This document shows, one piece after another, positions 9,688 to 21,249 of a stretch of 64,000 nt of DNA. Both the position numbers and the translations under genes were made by a program. The notes under the pieces were generated by a model. That model had not been told where the DNA came from, did no database searches, and saw only the letters and a list, made by a program, of their open reading frames with translations. Each line of letters begins with the position of its first letter. The first letter of the stretch is position 1. Source of the stretch: Megaustenia siamemsis (lineage: Eukaryota > Mollusca > Gastropoda > Stylommatophora > Ariophantidae); NCBI GenBank assembly GCA_032433765.1, contig JAVIAB010000101.1, positions 64,402,140-64,466,139 of the forward strand, given 5' to 3'.

Positions 9688-12600
9688 CTTCTATCTTTTT
9701 AGCTCCCAGTGGAGCATAGGTCTTCAACAAACACTTTCCAAGTCGTTCTGTTTTTTGCAATTCTTTTAAGATCATTCCATGTCTTCCCCATCATCTTCAT
9801 CTCTGCTTCAATCTGTCTTCTCCAAGAATTCCTTGGTCTTCCTCTTTGTCTTTTCCCCTGGGGATTCCAAAAAAGGGCCTGTTGTGTAATACTCTCAGTT
9901 GGTTTCCGTAGTGTGTGTCCTATCCATCGCCATCGTCTTCGCTGTATTTCTTTATCCACTGGTATTTGACCGGTACATTTCCATAATTCCACGTTAGTGA
10001 CTTTGTCCTGCCATTTCCATCCCTTTATTCTGCGCAAGCATCCATTAATGAAAGTCTGTACCTTCGTGATTGTCAATTTTGTTATTCTCCATGTTTCACA
10101 GCCATATAATAGAACCGACTTAACATTGGAGGGGAAAATTTGTATTTTTGTATTTAGCCTAATTTCTTTGGATTTCCATATGTTTCCCAGTGCAATGAAA
10201 GCTCCTCTTGCTTTTGATATCCTTATTTTGGTATCGTTTCTGTTCCTCCCTCTTTATCTATATTACTGCCCAGATATATATAAGATTGTACGTCTAGTAG
10301 AGGTATTTCTCCTAGTTTTATTTGGTTATTGCCAACTGCATTAATTCTCATAATGTTGGTCTTATCTCTATTAATCTTTAGTCCTAGCTGTTGTGATCTC
10401 TCATCTAATATACTCATTTTATCTTGCATCTGTTGGTGGCTGTGTGATATGAGAGCTATGTCATCAGCAAAGTCTAAATCATCAAGTTGTTTGGTCAGTG
10501 ACCACTGGATCCCATTTCTGTTGTTTTGAGTTATTTCCATAATCCAATCTATGGCCAGTAGAAAGAGAAATGGAGACAGAAGGCATCCTTGCCTTACTCC
10601 TGTTCTTATTTCAAATGCTTCTGTAAGCTGTCCTTCATGCACCACACTACATTTTGTTCCTTCATACATTGTTTTTATCAGGTTAATAAACTTTATGGGG
10701 ATTCCATAATGACTCAGCAACTTCCAAAGCATTCTTATGTCTAAACTATCAAATGCCTTTTCGTAATCTATGAATCCAATATAAAGTGGGGATTTTAGTT
10801 CTAAACTTTGTTCAACTATTATACGTAAAGTAGTTATTTGATCAGCACATGATCTGTTCTTCCTAAAACCTGCTTGTTCATCTCTCAAGTGTTTCTCTAT
10901 AGCCTCTTTTAGTCTCTCCAGAATGATTCTGCCTAGTATTTTTCCTGGCACTGATAGTAGCATAATTCCCCTATAATTTGTGCACTCCTGTAAACTTCCT
11001 TTCTTTGGTAGTTTGATCATATAACCTTCTCTCCAGTCTTTAGGTATTTCTTCCCTCTCCCAAATTTTATCCAATAGATTATGTAACATCTTGGTAGAGG
11101 TGATAATATCTGCTTTGATGGCTTCCGAAGGAATTTCATCTGGTCCTGTGGCTTTACCATCTTTTAATAGTTTGATGGCTTTCATTATTTCTTCTTTGCT
11201 TGGTTTTCCGCAGTTAACGTGTAACTCTTCCTCTGCTGGTAGTATATCTGGAGGATTATTTGAGCCGGGTCTGTTCAAAAGTTCTTCAAAGTGCTCTTTC
11301 CATCTCTCCATTTGTTCCCTTATGTTACTAAGCAGATTTCCTTTCTTATCTTTGATAAAGGCGTTGATCTGTTTGTATTTTCCACCTAATTTCTTTGTGC
11401 TGTTGTACAGTTCTTTCATATTCCCTTTATTTGCTGCTTCTTCTGCCTCTTTAGCTAATTCATCTATATATTTCCTCTTATCCCTTTTAATGCATCTTCT
11501 CACTTCTTTGTTCACCTCTGTGTAAGCTTCCTGTGTCTTGGCTTTATTACTTCTTGTTTTGCTTTTATTTATGTCTGCTTTCTTGATCTTTCTTTCTTTA
11601 ATTTTATCCAGGGTCTCTGCTGTCATCCATGCCTTATTCTGGCGTTCTCTTTTCCCCAGAGTTTCTTCGCATGTCTCTTTCCATATATTTTTTACCTGTT
11701 TCCAATGATCTTCTATATTTATTGTATTTTCTAGTTGTTGGAGGACTTGGTATTTGTTTGATATTGTGACTGCGAATTTATCTTTAATTCCTTGTTCTTT
11801 AAGAAACCCTACATTGAAATACTTTCTGCCCTTATTCGTTGTAGTATACCTTTTTAATTTAATTTTAAATTTGGCTAACAGAAGATGATGATCAGAAGCT
11901 ATATCTGCCCCTCTATATACTTTTACATCCTGTAAGGATGACTTAAACTTATTATTAATACATATGTGATCAATTTGATTTTCCGTTCTATGATCTGGTG
12001 ACACCCATGTAGCTTTGTGTATTCTTTTATGTTGGAATATTGTTCCTCCTAGGCTCATTTGATTAAGGGCGCAGAAATTCACAAATATCTCTCCATTCTC
12101 GTTTATATCTCCAAGTCCATGTTGTCCCATAATCTCTTCGAAGCCTCTGTTGTCTGATCCTACCTTAGCATTTAGGTCTCCCATCAAGATTATAATATCC
12201 TTGGCTCGTCTTGCATCCATCTGGCATTGTAGCTGTTTATAAAAATCATCTTTAACTGAGTCATCTTTATCGTTGGTTGGTGCATAGCATTGTATAATGT
12301 GTAATTTTATTTTGTTTTTGGTTGTTCTAAATGTTGCTCTCACCAGTCTTGGTCCCACTGCCTCCCATTCTATTAGTGTCTTCTGTGCATTCTTTGATAG
12401 CATTATAGCTACCCCTTCGCTATGTTGTGCTCCTGGTTCCTGGTGTCCTGATGATAAAATCATCTCCCCTGTATTCAATTTTATTCTCTCCGCTCCCAGC
12501 CATCTTGTTTCACACATTCCCAGAATATCTATCTTGTAGTTGGTCATTTCTGCTGCCACTTGTGCCGCTTTTCCCTGTTCGTTAAGGGTACGAACATTTC

Positions 12601-12907
12601 AGGTGCCAATTCTGGATGATTTCCTGGTAGACAAAGGGTGAGTCGGCAACCCGGACTCCTTATGGCTTTCTCCGGATTGCGTCATACGTCTCTTAGACAG
12701 AGAGCCCTTCTCTTTCCTGGTTGACGGATTTACTTTATCTTTCTTTGACTTGTTCATGTTTGTGAAGTTTTTTCGGCTTATTTTTTTACAGTATGGGATA
12801 GCCAGTCCCATGCCTAACCCTCCTTTCTCGCCTCTTACGAACATGCCTGGTAGGGTACAGCGCCGCTATTCTTTACTTCCCTTTCGGGCCCCGGCAGCGC
12901 ACGGGCG
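9688..12907 (-). mobile_element. LINE-A, full-length EN/RT non-LTR retrotransposon
   Basis: A 3.2-kb element on the minus strand bounded by an 11-bp direct repeat (9677-9687 and 12908-12918). The 5' end is GC-rich ('gccggggcccgaaaggg'); the 3' end is 'gggagctaaaaagatag'. It has a single EN-RT frame, no RNase H domain and a short 3' UTR, as in the RTE group. Complete length and a clean duplication indicate one relatively recent insertion. It lies in the intron between micro-exons 3 and 4. Confidence 0.8.
9699..12844 (-). pseudogene. LINE-A endonuclease/reverse transcriptase, two lesions
   Basis: The protein would nick target DNA and reverse-transcribe its own RNA at the nick. The frame opens at 12844 and has an N-terminal basic leader. 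It meets a TGA at 12599-12601, where the family usually has a Trp in a GTWNVRTL-like motif, then continues in the same frame to 10223. Endonuclease signatures: DILGMCETRW, ILMGDLNAKVG, ENQIDHI, ASDHHLL. RT signatures: FIDYEKAFDS (motif A), RQGCLLSPFLF (B), DFADDIALIS (C). A frameshift near 10225 moves the C-terminal part (GHTLRK, GKRQRGRPR, WRRQIE) into another frame ending at 9699. With only two lesions this is the best preserved LINE in the window. Clade assignment to RTE-like is from memory of the family. Confidence 0.8.
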
Positions 12908-12918
12908 GAAGTGAGATT
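12908..12918. repeat. Right target-site duplication of LINE-A
   Basis: Exact 11-bp match to 9677-9687, at the 5' end of the minus-strand element. Confidence 0.7.
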
Positions 12919-13068
12919 ACTTGAACAAAATGAGGGACAAAAATGTGATGACTATTCGTTGGGTTTTATTGCAATAGAAGTTGAGCAGCCGATGCTAGTA
13001 ATGACTAGTTTTCATTGACATGCTCATTTTGTTTCATCTTTACTAAAATCTTACTTATTCTCATGTAG

Positions 13069-13098
13069 ATACTCAGAAATGGAACAGACAAAAGTGAA
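13069..13098 (+). CDS. Candidate micro-exon 4 (30 bp)
   Basis: Acceptor 'cttacttattctcatgtag' and donor gtaagtatt enclose 30 bp reading ILRNGTDKSE in phase 0; phase 2 is blocked by TGA. Both splice sites are strong. It sits 150 bp beyond the 5' end of LINE-A. Confidence 0.5.
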
Positions 13099-13376
13099 GT
13101 AAGTATTTTGTAAGATTTTAAGTATAGATTCACTTTCAACATTAAAAATAAGAAAAAATAATGGTGACCACGCCCATTTTGTTGATATGCGGTTTGATTA
13201 TTTTGTTCAGCGACTCCAGTGATTGCTGTCGCATTGTTTCATCGGAGAAGCGATCCAAGAGCATAATGTATACAATTAATTAGAAATTGGAAATGGCTCA
13301 AACCCAGTCAAAGAAGACGTAGGCGGCATCTTATATGTCCAGCAATTGCGTCTTTGCATAAAATCACCCTGGAAGT

Positions 13377-13665
13377 GGAGTAACGAATTAAAAACAACAA
13401 ATCAGAAGTAGAGTAACGAATAAAAAAAAACCCATGAGAAGAAGAGTAACGATTTAAAAATAACGTATCAAAAGTAGAGTAACGAATTAAAAACAACCAA
13501 TCAGAAGATTATTAACGAATTAAAAACAAAATATCAGAAGATTAGTAACGAATTAAAACTAACCAATCAGAAGTAGAGTAACGAATTATAAACAACCATT
13601 CAGAAGTACAGTAACGAATTAAAAACAACCAATCACAAGTATAGTACTGAATTAGAAACAACCAG
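13377..13665. repeat. Tandem repeat, about 33-bp unit, nine copies
   Basis: Units of the form 'agtaacgaattaaaaacaac' plus 'caatcagaagtag' repeat about nine times with indels and substitutions. Frames through it are by-products. Confidence 0.85.
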
Positions 13666-13787
13666 TGGGGAGTTTACCAACACAGTATATAATGTTGAGA
13701 GGATGTGTACATTTAACACCGTCTTATTGTCAGTACGTGTAAGGTCAAAGTGTATACGTTGTTTCAAGTGGGAATTATTGTTTCCAG

Positions 13788-13952
13788 CCTTCATCATGCA
13801 TCACATTCTAACAATGATCCCACTTCATCTCTTCGTCGTGCCATCATTATTCCTTATATATGTTATCGCCCATCTTCTTCATCTCTTGCTACTACTTCTT
13901 TGTTTAACGGGTGGTCTAACGAACAAAGTGACTGTCACGCCTTTGACGATCA
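13788..13952 (+). other. Possible 165-bp exon with hydrophobic frame
   Basis: An acceptor-like 'ggaattattgtttccag' and a donor-like gtaagtta enclose 165 bp, a multiple of three. One frame reads a Leu-rich hydrophobic run (LLHLLLLLLCL), which could be a signal or membrane segment. Another frame reads a Ser-rich low-complexity peptide. Phase 0, used by the micro-exons, has an early stop. It is therefore either a differently phased exon or chance. Confidence 0.2.
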
Positions 13953-14134
13953 GTAAGTTAACACTGCCACTGTTCTAGTTCAGATTATTCCTCTATTCTC
14001 CCTCCCAATCTCTACTGTTTGGATTTGATGAGCATGGTTCGTCCAAGATGACGGCGTATCTTCACTAGATCGTTGTCAACTAAGCGTATTGTTATTTATG
14101 TGAGCTTCTAAAGGACTTAAATCAATTACCTATG

Positions 14135-14748
14135 GTGCCGCCACGTGTCGTAGAACTGACTGACTGGAGTAGGCCAGTCTATAACGTGGAAACGGGTTCC
14201 ACAGCATCGACGTTCAGCGACCATATCAAACATGACGACAGTAAGTATTCAGATGAAGACCAAAAGACTACAACGAAGCAGGACAACGAGAAAAGTTAAA
14301 AGAGGTCGTTTGAAATTGTTAAAGTGTGGGAGGCTAGCCCTAAAGTATGTGCGCATTACATATTGGAATTGTGCATCTATAAATCGTCCCATTCTTGATA
14401 AGCTATTGTGCGGCACCGATATAATGATTTTGCAAGAAATACTTCTTATTGATAGGACGGTTAGTGCCCATGGATGTCATCGTTTCTACAACAGAAGAAA
14501 CCTTAGACAGGCCATCCTTTTGCGAAACAACGGGGTAGCAGCTGAGGTTGAAAGAGATGGGAGTTAAGATGGGCACAGCCAGAAACGAGAAACTTAATGG
14601 GCGTGTAAGAAGAGTAATCAAGCAACACAGAACTGGAGTCGTCAGTCGCTGGACACTTCGAGACTTGCTGAGGAGGGGATCTGAACACTTATGGATACGT
14701 TCGGAGTGCAATGATGATGACCCGCTAATATTTCAATAACTCTACTGA
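14135..14748 (+). mobile_element. Internally deleted LINE-C derivative
   Basis: 14135-14545 matches the 5' UTR and endonuclease N-terminus of LINE-C (compare the minus-strand copy at 31657-32165): YWNCASINRPILDKLL and DIMILQEILL in one frame. At about 14546 the sequence jumps directly to the LINE-C 3' end ('gagatgggagttaagatggg', NGRVRR, TGVVSRWTLRDLL). It ends with the family tail 'gatgacccgctaatatttca'. The RT and RNase H regions are missing. A short element with both LINE ends could be mobilised in trans, but only one such copy is seen. Confidence 0.7.
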
Positions 14749-15179
14749 TTGGTTTTACTTTTATGCTTCTCTAGCAGTCCACTGAATCATGCTGTAATTG
14801 TGACTGAATTATTCCTGTACAAACAACATGTTGATTGTATAGTTCCTATCAATGTATGCATTTCATTGGTGTTGTTGCATCTACTGGGCAGTTCTTGATG
14901 GCTAATAAAAAAAAAATAAACATATATTCTGTTCAAGCATTTTTTTTGTTTTTAAGGTAGACAACCTTGTCGATTCTCGTTCGGTTCCATTACATTAATA
15001 TAATACACAGATAAGCATAGCCTACATTAATCTAATATATCCTTAGTTTGAAATATGTTTTCTAGATCTATATAGATTGTTTATATTTGAACTCATGGTA
15101 TTTTGGTTTTATGTTTTGTTCTGTGTGTTAATATCATCGCTACTCACTCGTATTGTGATGTCTTTCTATCTAAATATGC

Positions 15180-15412
15180 GAATCGCAAGACTTCGACGGC
15201 CATGAGTCCACGACATTCCTTTGCATGAACGAGATGGGAGTTAAGATGGACACAGCCAGAAACGAGAAACTTAGTGGGCGCGTAAGAAGATTAATCAGCT
15301 AACACAAAACTGGAGTCGTCAGTCGCTGGACTTGCTGAGGAGGGGATTTGAGCACGTATGGAAATGTTCGGAGTGAAATGGCGATACCCTGCAAATATAT
15401 CAATAACTCTTT
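15180..15412 (+). mobile_element. LINE-C 3'-end fragment
   Basis: From 'gacttcgacggccatgagtc' through 'gagatgggagttaagatgga' to 'ccctgcaaatatatcaataac' this matches other LINE-C 3' ends (14546, 30240, 47636, 50376). It is a 5'-truncated copy with stops. 14750-15180 and 15415-15850 contain A-rich runs and no gene. Confidence 0.75.
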
Positions 15413-15849
15413 GTGAATCATTTCGCTACATCAAACTCCTGGATTTGTTTATGAAAGTAAACTGACCGCTATATTTTGGAGCTGTAATGTGTGCGCTTAA
15501 TTTTATTCTCAGTTCAAATTGCGCCCTGTTATTTGCTGTAAAAAAAAAAATAAAAATAAAAAAAACTTGCACTCACAAAAAGGATAAGTAGAGTGCAGTT
15601 AATAAGGGGAGATCATTCGTTTGATAGAAATGCGCTATACTAGACCATTACCTGCTTTGTATGTGTGTATCATATATCCATATAGAGCAAACCGATTTCA
15701 AACAGCTGCACAATTAGAACAGCAGTAAGTTATACAGACCACTTCGAAGTTAAATCATGCAAAAGATAGAGGTGTGTACTCTCTCACCTTCACCCGCATA
15801 CGGTTTATTACATACCACATATGCATGTTAGCTAACCCATAAGAGACAG

Positions 15850-16645
15850 AGGAGATAAACGATCTTCTATTTGAAGACAATTACGCACTAATACATGGGA
15901 AAATAGAAGACTTACAAGAACACTTTAATATACTCAGGCACAGGCACAAAACACAACATGACAATCAATATAAAAAAAGACCCAGAAAACATGAATGTCG
16001 CAAAAAGAGAAACAGAGCATCAATACAACTATAGAAAACAAGAAACTAAAAGAAGTAGAGGGATTTTGATACATAGGAAGTCTAGTGACAAATGACAATT
16101 CACAAATAACAAAGATATACTCAAGAAGCAACAAAGCTTATCAAATCATTGGACAGCTATCCCAACTATTGTCTATCAAGGAAATAAATCTAATACCAAA
16201 TAAGCACTCTACAATATAATCTTCATCCCATCGTTGTGCTACCAATGCCAGTCCTGCACCCTAGAAGCAAGAACAATAATAAAGTAACCACTACTGATAT
16301 GAAATGTTTTAGACGAATGACAGGAAACAGCCTGAGAGATACAGTGAGCAATGGAGAGCTGAGAAAAAAGCTAAAAATAACACACGTCTTAGAATACATA
16401 ACGAATTAACAGATAAAATGGTTTTAGCTTCGTGATAAGGCAGAAAGATCAAAACATAACACAACTAGTCTTCTATTAACGATGCGAGAACATCAGACCA
16501 AAAGGTCGACTTCGAAAAAGACGGAATAACGTGATTTTAGATGCGCTAGGAAACATAACATCAGCAGAGGCGAACAGAAGAGTAAAAGACCACACATTAT
16601 ATCTCCCCTCGACTCTGAAAGGCAAATGAGGAATAAAAGAAGTAG
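15850..16645 (+). mobile_element. LINE-E reverse-transcriptase 3' fragment
   Basis: Reads LLFEDNYALI and LQEHFNIL in one frame, then YIGSLVTNDN, NKAYQIIGQLS, and MKCF/RRMTGN, DVMFPS-like debris with many stops. The same 3' region recurs at 24869-25135 (+) and 25905-26230 (-). It is a decayed EN/RT LINE lacking its 5' part. Confidence 0.6.
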
Positions 16646-16823
16646 AATATATGTATATCTTGTTTGTCAATGTCTACTACACACTTTGACTGATTCAGCA
16701 GCAACAAATTATGACCTTATCAACGTTGATAATCGTTGAAATGTGAGATTAATCGATCTCATACAAGCCTTCGACTATAGCAGCTGGAAACATTTTGATA
16801 TTTTAAATATCTAATAGTTTCAG

Positions 16824-16838
16824 CTCCATACCGATGAC
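16824..16838 (+). CDS. Possible extra micro-exon (15 bp)
   Basis: 'aaatatctaatagtttcag' precedes 15 bp reading LHTDD in phase 0, followed by donor-like gtaatag. Length and phase fit the micro-exon series, but the donor is weaker, so I rank it below the main twelve. Confidence 0.25.
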
Positions 16839-17212
16839 GTAATAGTTTCAACATTCTCATTATTACTTCAATGAAACTTGTTACATCTGAAAGAGAGATA
16901 CAACTATTTCTAAATAATTACATTTGTATCTGAAAATATTAGAATATATATTCACTGAATTAAGGAGATATATCCAGCAACAAATCTTGAAAGTTGAACT
17001 ATTACCTGATTAGAAATAGCATTACCTCATCTAATGCCGAAGAAAATGAAAGAAAGCTATTGATGATAACATTGAATGGCCGTGCCAGAAAATGTTGATA
17101 ATGAATTATTATTAGTAGTCGCTGATAATATTAAATCATTATGTTAATGTTTCTTCAGAAATTAACTAAATAATATCATTTATTGATATAAACCTCATAT
17201 CTTACCTTGCAG

Positions 17213-17233
17213 GTTGCAAGCGTTACTTCAAAA
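17213..17233 (+). CDS. Candidate micro-exon 5 (21 bp)
   Basis: Acceptor 'ctcatatcttaccttgcag' and donor gtatgtaa enclose 21 bp reading VASVTSK in phase 0. The other two phases are open, so phase rests on the rest of the series. Confidence 0.45.
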
Positions 17234-17239
17234 GTATGT

Positions 17240-18789
17240 AAATATTCTGCGACTTCAAGTAAATTCACAATATATAGAACAGAGAATAATTGAGATAATA
17301 GCCGGACTTGTTTGTAATCTTTTATTCTCCAAGCAGAGCTGTTCGTTGGCGATATTTTAGTAGGTTTGGTCAATTTTCTCAGTTCCAAAACATGACTTCA
17401 GTTGAATTCTACTACAGTACATTAAACATTGTTATAAGAGACTTTATGACAGAAACTGTTGAAATGTTTGTGGTTAAAAATGCTTGTTTTACATCGGGTA
17501 ATTCATCCCGAGTTTAATCGGAGAATTAATCACATTTTGATATACCTCTTCTTGTAACCGTTATTGGAGTAAAATTTCATTAACATAACAAACTGGATAT
17601 TCTAGCATATTCATATTTTTGTAGTTTCACAAATTTGAACCACTCCAAACAAATTTCAATGTCAAGAATGAGAGGAGTTTAATTCTATCAGGACATCTTC
17701 ATTCATAAACGTAAATACATTTGTTTATGATTATAACTAGAATACTTATTTGGTAATTGAACAGACAACCGTGCAACATATTCAGCCATCACACTTGCTT
17801 TCTCATCCTCTAACGGTGGGGATGATGGAAAAAATAGTTACTGACGTCATCAATTGTCTCCGCTGATTTATGTCTACTCTCATTATGTGTGTCTCTGCGA
17901 AGAAATGCTTTGATGCCATCTTCCGGTATGTGCCTGTGTATCCCTTGTTCTCTCTCTTTTCATAATACCCCGTAATATGGTCTTTTGCCAAATAAACTAT
18001 ACATTAATACTAGTAACAGTCAGTATTCAAGGGTCCTTTATATGATCGACTTGTTTAGCATCAGATGCCACAATATATTAAATTGTTACTGTTCTTTATA
18101 TATAGTTTATTCTAGTATATGCTATTTAATTCTTTCATATCCATGGAACCAACTTCTTTGCAGTCAAGATTTCCCGAAATCTGCTCAGTCATTTGCCATA
18201 TCATTTCCCAAAATGCTTTGGTATATTCGGTTGACAAGGTTGCTTCGTACCGTCCTACTCGACTGCAAAAGCGACGATTCCTCTTTAGCTGCCTTGTTAT
18301 AAAATGTTTAGCAGATAATTATAACTGGGGACCCTGGTGGCCAAATTGACTCTACATATATCTATTAAATCCAAGCATTTTGTGTGCAGTCAATATGTTA
18401 AATTATATGTAGTGGAGCAGTAACATAAAATTAAAATATTCTGTATTCACTGTCTTTCAACTTCAACTAAATAAACTAAACTATAATTGGTTTCGGAAGA
18501 ATCGGTAACCTTGTTGGGAAAACGAGCCCACTATCTACCTACGTTCGGAAAGCCGATTCCTGGTGGAAGCAGTTTGTTTATTGTACTCGTGGTTGGTAAA
18601 AAATACCCCCGCTGTCGACCCAGCCGTTAGCAAAAATATATACCGGGGTAGCACTCTGGACAGGTGTGGAGTGCCATCTCCCATCGTGAGTTTCAATGTT
18701 TGAAGCGATACTATCCAGAAGTGTTCACATACATCATCTATGCGTGAAAAACTCGCGTACCAAGACGCCGATTCAATTTTCGTACTTTA
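17240..18789. other. No recognisable gene or element
   Basis: AT-rich DNA with short chance frames. 18480-18720 is more GC-rich ('ccccgctgtcgacccagcc') and could be a LINE 5' UTR remnant, but I cannot match it to another copy here. A 24-bp acceptor-bounded stretch at 18164 has a poor donor and was not called. Confidence 0.4.
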
Positions 18790-19260
18790 CCTTTATAATA
18801 ATCAGCATCATCATGTGCCATACCGATTGGCATATGCGATCAATTCCTTCCGCAATCTCCTATCCATAATGCATCGTATCAATTCAGTTGTTGACCGTTT
18901 TCTGTGCCATGACACCAAGCTATCCAATACTTTCTCTCTTTGTCGTCCGTCATCTCTCTTTCCTTTTATTTTGCCAGTTGAAACCAAGTATTCCAACTTT
19001 CCTCTTCACATGATGTCCTCGAAAAATGTTGATTGTTTCTTTCTGATATTTTTTTAGGAGTTCCGTTTTAGTGTTGGTCTCTTTGAGAATTTCCTCATTG
19101 CTCTTTATAACTGTGCAGGGAACTTTCAACATTCTTCTGAGAAATCCCATCTTTTTCCCCTCTAATCGTCTTTTCATGTGTTTGTCTACTGCCCATGATT
19201 CACTTCCATAGATTAGAATTGATTAAATATAGCCCCGATGAACGCTATTTCTCTCTTGGA
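18790..19260 (-). mobile_element. LINE-G 3' fragment
   Basis: On the minus strand two frames read GFLRRMLKVPCT, TTELIRCIMDRRL and AYANRYGT, the usual C-terminal end of the LINE-G product (compare 22000-22400 and 42000-42240). 5'-truncated and frame-broken. Confidence 0.7.
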
Positions 19261-19786
19261 TTGACATAGATTTGTTGCATAATTAATCACTATTAAGAGA
19301 GAATATATATATATATATAAAGAGAAACAATGATTCTTAAATTATTTTATATAAACGAGTTCAATAAATGTATTTATATTTCAAAGTCACTTGCCAAGTT
19401 GTTTTCAACATTGTCAATGCATGATGTACAAAAACACTTTTGAGAATGTGAATATTAACAACAATGCACAGATAACAATAATCACAAAATGAAATTAATA
19501 CAAAAAGTACCAATTTTCAAATGACGTTTATTTTAAGCAAAATGATATGTTTATTTTATAATTTATTTATATTTGAAAGTGAGCAGCACATTGAATTGTA
19601 GATAGTTATTTTCTACTTCAAACCTTCTGCGTAAAGTAGCATGAACAACAACGTAAACAAAAACAATCAATGAGTATTTAGAAGCACAAACAAGAGATAT
19701 GTGATAATAAACACTAGAAATAATCAAATAAGTTGATAAACTTTGGAAGTTGGTAGAACTGACTGAGATTTTCTTACTGAAAGTAC

Positions 19787-19885
19787 ACAAATGAAAGTTA
19801 GTTGAAACAAATGAAAGTTAGTTGAAACAAATGAAATTTAGTTGAAACAAATGAAAGTTAGTTGAAACAAATGAAAGTTAGTTGA
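19787..19885. repeat. 20-bp tandem repeat, five copies
   Basis: 'acaaatgaaagttagttgaa' repeats five times, one copy with an aaatt variant. A short (TA)n lies at 19303-19318; the surrounding AT-rich DNA has no gene. Confidence 0.9.
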
Positions 19886-19988
19886 AAACCCGACATTTTC
19901 AGGTGATGAAGATAGTGAACAGTAGTTTATTACACAATTTTTATTTTTCAAAAACTACATTTCTTAAAGAAAATGGCTTCTCTTTTAG

Positions 19989-20012
19989 GTCACAACACAA
20001 ATTGAAGAATAT
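19989..20012 (+). CDS. Candidate micro-exon 6 (24 bp)
   Basis: Acceptor 'aatggcttctcttttag' and donor gtaagtag enclose 24 bp reading VTTQIEEY in phase 0; phase 2 is blocked by TGA. Strong sites. LINE-D begins about 60 bp downstream. Confidence 0.5.
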
Positions 20013-20074
20013 GTAAGTAGTAAAATGTAGATCTGAATTGTATGTGAATATGGGCGCCATATACTGTCTGAATG

Positions 20075-20995
20075 GCCCAACCAAAAAGCTTGTTCAATCT
20101 ATACACTGAGCAAATATGTAAAAACATCACAGAGATGCCAAGCTCAAACACTAATGGAAAGATAATCAATAACCTAAGATATGCTGATGACACTGTAATA
20201 CTAGCAGAAAATCATAAAGATCTACAATAATTATTTAATTAAATAAACATAACACTATAAATATATGGACTAGATATGATATCAAGAGGAATAGCACTAT
20301 GATCATAAGGTAAGAAAATTCTCAACAACTACAAAACAAACAAATAACAAAGTTGAAGGAATACATCTAGAGACAGCCCAGAGCTACAACTACATGGGAT
20401 ACACTATAGCCAGTGATGGGAAATGAAAATCTTAAATAAACAAAAGAATACGTATGTCAAAAAGTAAGTTTAATGCCATGAAAAGCATACTAACATCAAA
20501 ATAAATACTACAAGGGGCTAAAACTAAGAGTAGCAACATGTTACATCTTCTCAATATTCCTATATGGAGCAGAAACATGGACATTAGAAAAAGAAATCAG
20601 AACATAAATTGAACCCCTTGAAATGTGGATTTATAGAAGAATAGGTAGAATTGGATGAAAAGAAAAGAAAACAAACGATGACGTCTTAAAACAGCTACAA
20701 ATTAAAAGAGAACTACTAAATACAATTAGAACAAGACAAATGCATTTTTTGGGGTATGTTGAAAGACACAGTAGCCCACTAAAAGTTATAATGAAAGGGA
20801 GCATGCAAGGTAAAATAGACAGAGGCAGACCAAGACTAACATGGACGAGTAACATCAAAAGATGGACAAGTCAGCCTATGACAATCTGCACTATCAAAAC
20901 AAGAGACAAAGTAGAATGGCGCTCCATGGTAGTTAAACTTCGATGCGGAGACGGCACTCAATGATTCTAATGATGATGATGATGATGATGATACT
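20075..20995 (+). mobile_element. LINE-D 5'-truncated copy
   Basis: Begins in the RT palm (LFNLYTEQI, then LRYADDTVILAE), followed by the post-RT region (LEMWIYRRIGRIG-like, HFLGYVERHSS, NIKRWTSQPM). It ends 'ggcactcaatgattc' plus an ATG-repeat tail (20965-20991). Stops and shifts throughout. Short-repeat 3' tails of this kind are typical of RTE-type LINEs. Confidence 0.75.
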
Positions 20996-21249
20996 GTCTC
21001 AACACGTGAACCTCAATTGATTTTTGCTTCTAAACTTATGAAATCATTATTTCTTGGATATACACAAGGAGATTGTTCCAAAACAATGGGTGTTTGGCAA
21101 AGTCAGAAAGATAATTACTCTCACGTATCTATTGGCTATATATATTAGCACGATATGTATAGCGCTAAGTTTTATCTCCGGATAACTGGTAACGCAACGC
21201 TATTTGAAACGTCAAATGATGAATATAAACATACAATGCTAATTTATTA

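Noticed and set aside
11091..12539. Several + strand frames over 80 codons inside 10-12.5 kb
   Set aside because: Antisense shadows of the LINE-A endonuclease/RT.
15706..15726. Possible micro-exon before gtaagtta at about 15726
   Set aside because: The 19-bp segment is not a multiple of three and contains TAG; its acceptor has no Y-tract.
18164..18187. 24-bp segment after a good acceptor
   Set aside because: Donor gtcatt is too poor to call.
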